Origin: Gemmataceae bacterium
Lineage (GTDB): Bacteria > Planctomycetota > Planctomycetia > Gemmatales > Gemmataceae
NCBI GenBank assembly: GCA_026418875.1
Contig: JAOAAM010000816.1
Location: forward strand, 1-8,869
Direction of reading: 5' to 3'
DNA length: 8,869 nt
A program made the position numbers and the translations under genes. Positions 1 to 6,890 of the stretch are shown piece by piece. Numbering within the stretch: the first letter of the stretch is position 1; each line of letters begins with the position of its first letter. The notes below the pieces were generated by a model. That model was not told the origin of the DNA. It saw only the letters and a program-made list of their open reading frames with translations, and ran no database searches.

Positions 1-626
1 GACTCGATCAACACGCCGCAACGGCTCGGGTCTGCGGCACGGTAGCACAGGGCGAGGAAGTGGCCCGGGGTGGGCAGGTAGGCTTGGTCCATCGGCTCGT
101 TCGGCTTCATTTCCCCCAGCAGGCGGATGTTCGGGTCGTAGGCGAGGAGGGCGTTCACGGCGTCGAGGATACGCTGGACGGCGAGGATGGGATCCTTGGC
201 CTCGCGGATGTAGGTCCCTTCGCGTGCCAGCCACAACACGATGTCTCGGGTGCCAAGCATGTTGGCGATGTCGATGGCTCGTTTCGAGCGATCCAAGGCA
301 TAACGGCGATCGGCTTCGGAGTTGGCGGTGTAGGCTCCGTCGGCCGTCTGCGGATGCTCCCACAGCCGCGGGGCAATGAACTCGGCAAAAAGCCCCTCGT
401 CGTCGAGCATTTTCTTGAAATCGGCCACGCCACGCCGCATCTGTTCCAGCGACCAATCGGCGGGGACGACATCGTCATCGTGCAGTTGCACGCCGTCGAA
501 CCCCAGCTTCTTGTACTCCCGCAGCTTTTGGGCCACGCTGAGTTCTGGCCGGATCGGCGGACCGAAGGGGTCGGCCCCCGTGCTGATATTCCAGGGGCCG
601 AAGGTGAAGCGGTAGTTCGTGCTCAT
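1..626 (-). CDS. xylA: Xylose isomerase-like sugar isomerase (N-terminal part, runs off the left edge)
   Basis: This gene probably encodes a cytoplasmic aldose-ketose isomerase (xylose to xylulose in the classical family), a metal-dependent TIM barrel. Only the first 208 codons are present. They align well with group I (Streptomyces/Actinoplanes-type) xylose isomerases recalled from memory: FGPW (W12), DPFG (F21), LHDDD with catalytic H49 and D52, LWLAREG (W132), and EMKPNEP with metal-binding E172 and K174. The last full codon is E208 in GVLIE, where the family has another metal-ligand Glu. The family is about 390 residues, so roughly half is missing beyond the window. The ATG at 626-624 is chosen because the homologous FxFGxW motif follows it closely; the upstream SD is weak. 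Oddities are W89 and A85 where the Streptomyces enzyme has pocket residues F94 and T90, so the true substrate may not be xylose. Family assignment is strong, substrate is inference. Confidence 0.85.
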   Translation of the reverse strand, partial: MSTNYRFTFGPWNISTGADPFGPPIRPELSVAQKLREYKKLGFDGVQLHDDDVVPADWSLEQMRRGVADFKKMLDDEGLFAEFIAPRLWEHPQTADGAYTANSEADRRYALDRSKRAIDIANMLGTRDIVLWLAREGTYIREAKDPILAVQRILDAVNALLAYDPNIRLLGEMKPNEPMDQAYLPTPGHFLALCYRAADPSRCGVLIE

Positions 627-653
627 GGTGCTTATCGTCCGGAAAGGAAAGCC

Positions 654-682
654 CGATGATTCGATCCGTGGTGGAATGTCAA
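654..682 (-). promoter_or_regulatory. Possible promoter of the isomerase gene, inside the zinc-ribbon gene
   Basis: On the minus strand a perfect TTGACA (682-677) is followed after 15 nt by AATCAT (661-656, four of six matches to TATAAT). It would start transcription roughly 20-25 nt upstream of the isomerase ATG. The spacer is shorter than ideal. It lies within the first codons of the divergent zinc-ribbon gene, which is plausible because the two starts are only 29 bp apart. Read by eye only. Confidence 0.3.
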
Positions 683-856
683 ACGTGCGGGTTCTCCTGG
701 ACCCGCCCCCTGATGCGTTCGATATACGAACGGCAAGCGATGGAATCACGCCCTTGCCCCATGTGCGGGGCGCAAACCTTGGCGTGCCGTAAGGTCACCA
801 CGGTCAAGAAGAGGCCCCCCGACGAGCGGGACGATTCCGCCGAGCGCGTGGGTTGA
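656..856 (+). CDS. Small zinc-ribbon protein (66 aa)
   Basis: The product is a short cytoplasmic protein with two CxxC knuckles, C8-x2-C11 (CQTCGFSW) and C34-x2-C37 (CPMCGAQ), which together suit a single zinc-ribbon fold; an extra Cys is at 44. The tail (about residues 45-66) is basic then charged, with KKRPPDERDD, and probably unstructured. There is no signal peptide or membrane segment. The ATG at 656 follows a purine-rich SD, GGAAAGGAAA at 641-650, with 5 nt spacing, which supports translation. It faces the isomerase gene head-to-head across 29 bp and lies 83 bp before the DUF1501 gene on the same strand. Its function is not recognisable. Zinc ribbons of this size may bind nucleic acid or protein partners. 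Confidence that it is a gene comes from the paired cysteines and the SD. Confidence 0.7.
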   Translation: MIRSVVECQTCGFSWTRPLMRSIYERQAMESRPCPMCGAQTLACRKVTTVKKRPPDERDDSAERVG

Positions 857-870
857 GGGTGGGTTTTTCG

Positions 871-898
871 TTGAACTTCGTCGGCGCGCCGTTAGGAT
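871..898 (+). promoter_or_regulatory. Probable sigma70-type promoter of the DUF1501 gene
   Basis: TTGAAC (871-876) and TAGGAT (893-898) are separated by 16 nt, giving a predicted start near 905 and a leader of about 35 nt before the ATG at 940. The same -10 hexamer and spacer length recur in front of the tRNA gene at 7864-7891, which raises confidence. The spacer contains a 10-bp perfect palindrome, CGGCGCGCCG (882-891). Confidence 0.5.
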
Positions 899-939
899 AA
901 GCAAGCAAAGCCACTGTCCACGATCCACGGGGTACGGCG

Positions 940-2112
940 ATGCGCGAATCGGCCTACGAAGCTCGACCTTCACGGCGTGAATTCCTCCGGGCGTCCGCAG
1001 GGATGGTCGGATCCCTGGCCGCCTTGGGGCGGCCGATCAGCGCGAACCCCGCCTCGGCTCGATCCCGCCGTTGCATTACCCTCTTCCTCACGGGCGGCCC
1101 CAGCCAACTGGAAACGTTCGATCCCAAACCGGATGCCCCGACATCGGTGTGAGGTCCTTTGGGAGTCACCCAGAGCCGGATCCCCGGTGTCTACTTGAGT
1201 GAGTCGTTGCCACGTACCGCCGCCCTGATGGATCGACTGGCACTGATCCGGACTTTGCATCACGACGCAGCACCGATTCACGAAACCGGCCAACGTCTTT
1301 TGCAGACGGGTCGTCTCGGATCCCATGATTGGGAACCGCCGCATTTCGCTGCGGTCTGGAACTATCTGCACGCTGGCGCACAGCCCGCCGCTTGGGCGCT
1401 GATTCCTGGCCCCCTTGCCGACACCGGAGTCTCTTACGGGCATGGACAGTCCGCGGGGCACCTTGGTGCCGCTTACGAACCCCGCACGGCACATCAGATG
1501 CTCGCCGATCCTCGTTTCCGTTCCGCCTTCGACTTGGAGCGTGAATCAACGTCGCTCCGCGAACGTTTCGGGCGGCATCCCTTCGGCGAGGCGTGCTGCC
1601 TGGCCCGGCGGCTCGTCGAGCATGGCGCTCGATTCGTCACCGTCAACATGTTCGACACCGTCTTCGACACGATCACCTGGGACTGCCATGCCGACGGCGG
1701 CTCGTTGGCTTCCACTTTGCTGGATTATCGAACCACGCTGTGCCCCATGTTCGATCAGGCGTTCGCGACGCTGATCGACGACCTGGACCAACGGGGACTG
1801 CTGGAAAGCACACTCGTCCTGGCGATGGGGGAATTTGGGCGCACGCCGCGGATCAACCCACGGGGTGGTCGGGACCATTGGCCGGGTTGCTGGTCGGTCA
1901 TCGCAGCGGGGGGCGGTATCCGAGCGGGGCAAGTGATCGGCCGATCCGACCGTTGGGCGGCGGAGCCGGCGGATCGCCCTGTCTCGCCGGCGGAACTCGT
2001 CGCCACGGTATTCACGTTGCTCGGGCTGGATCCTCGACAATCGATTACTGGACCGAACGGCCAACCGATGCCCCTCGCCGATGCTGAGCCGATCCGCGAA
2101 TTGATCGGTTGA
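940..2112 (+). pseudogene. DUF1501 protein, one frame interrupted by an in-frame TGA at codon 71
   Basis: DUF1501 proteins are exported proteins of unknown reaction, related to the alkaline phosphatase/sulfatase fold and abundant in planctomycetes. Codons 1-70 carry a twin-arginine signal (SRREFLR, residues 11-17, then a hydrophobic stretch) and the family motif LFLTGGPSQLETFDPKPDAP (48-67). Codon 71 (1150-1152) is TGA. The same frame then continues for 319 more codons with GPLG, HHDAAPIHETG, WDCHAD (about 247-252), GEFGRTP (297-303) and GRDHWP (310-315), ending in the usual LLGLDPR region. Family members normally read I/V-R-G-P at the stop, so a CGA to TGA change explains it. There is no frameshift. 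At 390 codons it is shorter than many relatives. A GAGG (1151-1154) sits 4 nt before an in-frame TTG (1159), so reinitiation could make a 317-residue product without the signal. The ATG at 940 follows an ACGGGGT SD. It could instead be a sequencing error or a recoded stop. Confidence 0.85.
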
Positions 2113-2274
2113 CCTGTTGATTTGAACCACCACACGACGCTGGCCCTGGTCGGGTCCGGTTCATGCCCCGCGGCGGTCCATGACTTCGCCGACTCGGTAT
2201 GAAGTTCGGCCCGTCGTGATGTTGCCTCGCGGGATGGGCCTGACCGAAATCTTGGACCTCGATCGAGATCGACC
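2113..2274. other. Intergenic stretch between the DUF1501 gene and the hydrolase gene
   Basis: This 162-bp gap has no convincing small gene or terminator. It holds a 10-bp palindrome CTCGATCGAG (2258-2267) next to the hydrolase start, and a weak GAG (2265-2267) 7 nt before its ATG. I could not identify a clear promoter, so the hydrolase may be read through from the DUF1501 promoter or have a weak one of its own. Confidence 0.4.
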
Positions 2275-4623
2275 ATGTTCCGTCTCAGCCTCCGCTTGTC
2301 ATCGGCCGTTCGAGTCATGGTGCCGTGTGCAATCGCCTTGTCGTGGGAGTTATGGGTTTTCCCAGCCCCAACCAAGGCGAGCGATCCCCTGCCAGGCACC
2401 GGTCGACTCACTTCGACCGACGATCTGGCGGCCAAGATGGTCGAGGGTATCGATCGCTACCTGACTCGATTGAACGAGCAAGCTCGTGGTGCGGGTAGCG
2501 AGCTGTGGAGATGCGATCATTCTTCGGTGGAGGCTTATCGCCGATCGATCGAACCGAACCGGGATCGGCTTCGGCGGATTCTCGGGATCGTTGACCCTCG
2601 TGTGTCGCCGGTGGTGATGGAGTACGTGGGGCGTAATGGGCCAGCGTCCGTCGTCGGAACCGCGGAGCGATTCGTCGTTCATCGGGTGCGTTGGCGTGTC
2701 TTGGACGGGGTGGATGGTGAAGGGCTGTTGCTGGAGCCGACTGGGCCGGTCAAGGCGCAGGTGGTGGCAATCCCCGACGCAGATCAAAGCCCGGAACAGA
2801 TCGTCGGCCTGTCGCCCGGAGTGCCCGCCGAATCACAATTTGCCAAACGGCTGGCTGACTCTGGCTGCCGTGTGCTGGTGCCCGTTCTCATCAACCGCCG
2901 CCCCACCGAGCCACCCAGCCCCTTGGTGCCACGGCAGACGAACATCCCGCATCGGGAGTTCGTTTGGCGCATGGCTTACGAAATGGGCCGACACATTATT
3001 GGCTTGGAAGTGCAAAAAGTCCTCGCCGCGATCGACTGGTTCACCATGCCCGAACGCCCCGGACCGATCGGCGTGTTCGGTTACGGCGAAGGGGGGGTTT
3101 TGGCGCTCTACGCCGGAGCCGTTGATCCGCGAATCCACTCCACGGTGGTCAGCGGCGTCCCATTCGATTCTCGACATCGAATGTGGGAGGAGCCAATCGA
3201 CCGCTCGATTTGGGCAGCATTGCCTGAATTTCGTGACGATCACCTGATCCAGATGTTCGGCGACGGACGAACTCTGATCTTTGAACACTCCCATCCACCC
3301 CAATTTGAGTTAGCCAATCCACCAGGATACCGACAACAAGCCGCCCCCGGTCGTCTGTTTCTCACGGACGAGGCGTCACGACAAATTGCGCGTGCCACCG
3401 AACTTCGCTCCGTCGTGACGCAGCAGCGCGAAGTGGCTCACGGCCATCTCCTGATCCTTGCGACACCGGAGGGAAAATTCGGCCACGCAGAGACCGTGAA
3501 GAAGTTCGCCACGAGCCTGAACCTCGGCGAACTGCCCTCCGCCGGCCCAGACTGCGAGCGAAAAGCACCGTTGGACGACGACACGGAACGGCACCGACGA
3601 CAATTCCGTCAATTGGTCGACTACATCCAGCGTCTGTGGCGGCGAAGCGATGCCACGCGCCGACAGTTTTTTGCGCAGGCCGACTTTTCCAGTCCTGAGG
3701 CGTGGCAAAAATCGGCTGCGTACTACCGCGACTACTTCTGGCGGGAAGTGATCGGCAAATTGTCCGAGCCGACTTTGCCCATGAATCCTCGGAGCCGGCG
3801 GCTGTACGACGAACCAAAATGGACCGGGTACGAGGTAGTGCTCGACGTTTACGACGACGTCTTCGCCTTCGGGCATTTTCTTCTGCCGAAGGACATTCGA
3901 TCGGGAGAGAGACGGCCCGTGGTCGTGTGCCAGCATGGCCTGGAGGGGCGGCCCGACGACCTCACCGACCCACGGCGCAAGAATGTCTACCATCAACTCG
4001 GCGCCCGTCTGGCCGACATGGGCTACATCGTCTTTGCTCCGCAAAATCCGTACATCGGCTGGGAAAAATTTCGCATCCTCCGCCGCAAAAGCGACCCGCT
4101 TCAACTTTCGCTCTTCTCATTCATCGTGCGACAGCACGAGCGGATCCTGAATTGGCTCAGCGGGCTGCCGCAAGTCGATCCGCAGAGGATCGGCTTTTAC
4201 GGGTTGTCGTATGGCGGCAAGACGGCGATGCGCGTCCCGGCGATCTTGGAGCGATACGCCCTGTCCATCTGCTCTGCCGATTTCAACGAGTGGATCGGGA
4301 AAAACGTCACCATCGATCTACCGCTCAGCTACATGTACACGATCGAGTACGACATGTACGAGTTCAACCTGGGAAACACGTTCAACTACGCGGAAATGGC
4401 ATACCTGATCGCACCGCGGCCGTTCATGGTCGAGCGCGGCCACGATGACGGGGTCGGTATCGACGAGATGGTCGCTGCCGAGTACGCCAAGGTCCGCTAC
4501 CTCTATGCCAACCGCCTGCGGATACCGGAGCGAACGGCGATTGAATTCTTCCCCGGCGGTCACGAGATTCGTCTGGAGGGGACGGCCGAATTCCTGCGTC
4601 GGCACCTGAACTGGCCGAAATGA
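2275..4623 (+). CDS. Exported two-domain alpha/beta hydrolase, acetyl xylan esterase/dienelactone hydrolase-like (782 aa)
   Basis: The product is probably an extracytoplasmic esterase; the substrate is unknown, with acetylated polysaccharide one possibility. An N-terminal Sec-type signal is likely (hydrophobic core about 11-30, cleavage near A35). Two hydrolase-like domains follow. The first, about 110-415, has an elbow GYGEGG (269-274) where the nucleophile serine of GxSxG is glycine, so it is probably non-catalytic. A helical linker (about 435-465, RRQFRQLVDYIQRLWRR) leads to the second domain, about 515-780. That one keeps a full triad: S645 in GLSYGG, an acid at D725 (or D724) in GHDDGVG, and H763 in GGHEI. 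Large hydrolases of this tandem type are common in planctomycetes. The ATG at 2275 begins directly with the signal peptide. The gene ends 10 bp from the convergent VWA gene. Family is confident, substrate is not known. Confidence 0.85.
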   Translation: MFRLSLRLSSAVRVMVPCAIALSWELWVFPAPTKASDPLPGTGRLTSTDDLAAKMVEGIDRYLTRLNEQARGAGSELWRCDHSSVEAYRRSIEPNRDRLRRILGIVDPRVSPVVMEYVGRNGPASVVGTAERFVVHRVRWRVLDGVDGEGLLLEPTGPVKAQVVAIPDADQSPEQIVGLSPGVPAESQFAKRLADSGCRVLVPVLINRRPTEPPSPLVPRQTNIPHREFVWRMAYEMGRHIIGLEVQKVLAAIDWFTMPERPGPIGVFGYGEGGVLALYAGAVDPRIHSTVVSGVPFDSRHRMWEEPIDRSIWAALPEFRDDHLIQMFGDGRTLIFEHSHPPQFELANPPGYRQQAAPGRLFLTDEASRQIARATELRSVVTQQREVAHGHLLILATPEGKFGHAETVKKFATSLNLGELPSAGPDCERKAPLDDDTERHRRQFRQLVDYIQRLWRRSDATRRQFFAQADFSSPEAWQKSAAYYRDYFWREVIGKLSEPTLPMNPRSRRLYDEPKWTGYEVVLDVYDDVFAFGHFLLPKDIRSGERRPVVVCQHGLEGRPDDLTDPRRKNVYHQLGARLADMGYIVFAPQNPYIGWEKFRILRRKSDPLQLSLFSFIVRQHERILNWLSGLPQVDPQRIGFYGLSYGGKTAMRVPAILERYALSICSADFNEWIGKNVTIDLPLSYMYTIEYDMYEFNLGNTFNYAEMAYLIAPRPFMVERGHDDGVGIDEMVAAEYAKVRYLYANRLRIPERTAIEFFPGGHEIRLEGTAEFLRRHLNWPK

Positions 4624-4633
4624 GCCTCTAAGT

Positions 4634-6883
4634 TCACACCGCGACTCGACGATTGTAAACGAACCACTCGAGCAGGACGGCAACGAGGGCGATCAAGATC
4701 AGCCACTTCCAGATTTCACGCGGTTGCCGCCGGACGCTCTCGCCGGCAACCTCGTGATCGCCAACCTTCAGCGATTCACGCGGGTGAATCATGCTCTCGT
4801 CCTCGTCGAGCAGGTTGACGGCGAGGGTGCGGCTCGGATTCGTGCCGGCGATTCGGTAGAGTCCCAGTTTTTCCAGGTTGGCCACCTCAACCTCCGGCCG
4901 GTTGGGCGACCGTTCGACGACGCTTCGCCGATTCTCGGGGTCGGTTACCTCCACTTGCTTGGTGGAGGGGTCGACCCGCCAACGCCAGATCGATCCAGGC
5001 CGAAGCACCTCCTCCGTGTTGCTGTCACGCACGCCGCCGTACTCGAAAACCACGTTCCGCCAAAACATGGGGAAACTTGGTTGCAGCGGCCAGTTCGTGT
5101 TCCACTCGTCGGCTTGAGTCAACAACGGGAAGGTTTGCACCACGTCGGTGAAGGGACCTCGCGTCAGGGTGAACAGCAAGACAGTCTCGTCTGGGCCTTC
5201 GAGCAGTCGAGCCGTGCGTGGGGGCATCTCGGCGACGCGGAATGTCTCGCCCACGCCGATCTCGTGCAACCCGCCGAGGTAACGCAGCAGGGGGTGCGCG
5301 GACGACCAGGCTTTCACGAACACATTCCGCCTTGGCTCAAGTTCTTTGCCGCCGAGCGTGGGGGGAGCCACACCGATGAAAAAAGTATTGGCCTGTGGCA
5401 TATCGTCGGCTTTTTCGGGCGCGATCCGGTCGAAAATCACGAGATCGAAAGCTCCTTGCCTGCCCGGCTCGACGAAGCGGCGACCTCGAGTTGCGGCGTC
5501 TTGCCAATCCGCTGCCGACAGGTAGTCCACCTCGGCAATCGATCGCGTCGAGTCATCATCGAAAAACGCCCGGAGGATGCGGTTCTCCGCTCCTACGATC
5601 AGGATGCAAGCCTTGCGAACGATGCCGACGACCAGCCACGCCTCGTTGTCCGCAGCGAGATCGTCGTCGGCACCAGCGGCGAGCAGGTGAAACACTGCCT
5701 CCCGATCCTCGTCCACGTCGCCGACCTCGAACGTGACGCTTCGCTCTCCGGGAATCCACTCGCCGTTTTCACGACGCCGAGCCGCCGGGATCGTGACTGG
5801 CTCACGAAACTGCTTGTGCAGACGACCATCAACCCGGCAGACGAGTTCGACATTCCGCGACGCTGGCTGTTCGGCGATGTTCACCAGCCGGGCAAAAACT
5901 CGAACCACGGAGCGATCCGAGTCGTCGCGCAGGGCATTGAATACGACGACTCCGACGTTTCGTGAACGAGCATCACCCGATCCGATCGGATGGTAACGCA
6001 GGTCGAGGTTGCCGAGGATGAAGTCCGACGGTTCGGGAAACCTTCCGTCGGAATACAGGTGCACGGTCGCTTGGATTCCCTCCACCGGAGCGTAGACTCG
6101 GACTTGGCCCGGCTGCACGTCCTCCGGCTTGACCGCTTCGTTCTCGGCGGAGACGCGCTGGTTGGCGAGGCTGTCGGCCAAAGCCAGGGCCTCGTCGATC
6201 CGCGTTCGGCGCTGGGTCGGCTCGATCTCACGCACTCGCTGTCGCAACAGCGATTTGTTACTCGTGTACGATTGCCGAATCTCGGCCGCCGAATTGAAGA
6301 CGATGAGCATACCGACGGCGTCGTCGGGGGCGGCATCGATTTCGCGCAGGGCAGCCTCCTTCGCTGCCTCCAGCCGTGTTCCCGGCATGCCCGAATCGCG
6401 GGCCGACATGCTGGCGGAATTGTCGATCATCAGGATGTAGTACCGGCCCGTGCCGACGACCCCGTGCAACCGCAAGCCCAGGATGCCGAAAATCAATGCG
6501 ATCAAGACCAAGAGTTGCAACAGAAGCAACACATTGTTCCGCAGCCAGCGGAAGAGGCGGTTCACCCGCAGGTCTTCCATGCTTTTGTGCCAGAGGTAAG
6601 TGCTGGAAATTGTCCGTGGCTGGCGGCGCAATTTGAGGAAATAGAGGAGGATTAGCAGCACGGGAGCGGCCAAGAGTGCCCAGCCCGTCCAAGCGGCGAG
6701 GGGAAAGTGAAAACTGATTCCGAGCCGACGCTCCAACCATTCGTTCCATTTTGGGGCCACGCCAAGGAGATGTCCGACGAGCAGAACCAGCCCGGGAAGC
6801 AGGACGGCGAGGCACAAAGCCAGGCCGAGGGGGAACCAGAGTTTTCGCAAGGAATCTAGCCACCCGGCTCGTCGCGGTTCCAT
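4634..6883 (-). CDS. Membrane VWA protein with BatA-like N-terminus and glutamine-amidotransferase-like middle (749 aa)
   Basis: This is a membrane-anchored von Willebrand A protein of the BatA (aerotolerance-type) group, thought to act with DUF58 proteins and MoxR ATPases in assembly or maturation of envelope or metal-containing complexes. Predicted order: TM about 17-42; BatA N-terminal segment with TM about 62-84 and a following KLRRQPR; TM about 115-138; VWA domain about 147-300 with an intact MIDAS (D154-N-S156-A-S158, T227, SDG at 278-280); a beta-rich region; a Rossmann/GATase1-like region about 424-510 (ACILIVGAENR, FDLVIFDRIAPE); and a C-terminal TM about 724-742. An upstream GTG at 6907 is in frame, but the ATG at 6883 is preferred: it has GAGG 5 nt upstream, overlapping the DUF58 stop, and leaves a 7-nt gap, which suggests translational coupling. 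The 60-residue extension with an extra TM before the BatA segment is longer than in classical BatA. Confidence 0.85.
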   Translation of the reverse strand: MEPRRAGWLDSLRKLWFPLGLALCLAVLLPGLVLLVGHLLGVAPKWNEWLERRLGISFHFPLAAWTGWALLAAPVLLILLYFLKLRRQPRTISSTYLWHKSMEDLRVNRLFRWLRNNVLLLLQLLVLIALIFGILGLRLHGVVGTGRYYILMIDNSASMSARDSGMPGTRLEAAKEAALREIDAAPDDAVGMLIVFNSAAEIRQSYTSNKSLLRQRVREIEPTQRRTRIDEALALADSLANQRVSAENEAVKPEDVQPGQVRVYAPVEGIQATVHLYSDGRFPEPSDFILGNLDLRYHPIGSGDARSRNVGVVVFNALRDDSDRSVVRVFARLVNIAEQPASRNVELVCRVDGRLHKQFREPVTIPAARRRENGEWIPGERSVTFEVGDVDEDREAVFHLLAAGADDDLAADNEAWLVVGIVRKACILIVGAENRILRAFFDDDSTRSIAEVDYLSAADWQDAATRGRRFVEPGRQGAFDLVIFDRIAPEKADDMPQANTFFIGVAPPTLGGKELEPRRNVFVKAWSSAHPLLRYLGGLHEIGVGETFRVAEMPPRTARLLEGPDETVLLFTLTRGPFTDVVQTFPLLTQADEWNTNWPLQPSFPMFWRNVVFEYGGVRDSNTEEVLRPGSIWRWRVDPSTKQVEVTDPENRRSVVERSPNRPEVEVANLEKLGLYRIAGTNPSRTLAVNLLDEDESMIHPRESLKVGDHEVAGESVRRQPREIWKWLILIALVAVLLEWFVYNRRVAV

Positions 6884-6890
6884 GTGCCCC

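Noticed and set aside
60..659. Plus-strand open frame of 199 codons at the left edge
   Set aside because: It is antisense to the xylose isomerase-like gene, whose conserved catalytic motifs fix the real strand.
1150..1152. Selenocysteine insertion at the DUF1501 TGA
   Set aside because: The family has Arg, not Cys, at this position and I saw no convincing hairpin just downstream; a plain nonsense change is simpler.
2258..2267. CTCGATCGAG palindrome as an operator for the hydrolase
   Set aside because: CGATC-type strings are frequent throughout the window, so chance is likely.
2180..2464. Possible small gene upstream of the hydrolase
   Set aside because: It overlaps the hydrolase signal peptide in another frame, has no SD and no recognisable feature.
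4724..5965. Long plus-strand open frame (413 codons) opposite the VWA gene
   Set aside because: It is antisense to a gene with clear BatA and VWA motifs, has no recognisable domain, and long antisense frames are expected in GC-rich coding DNA.
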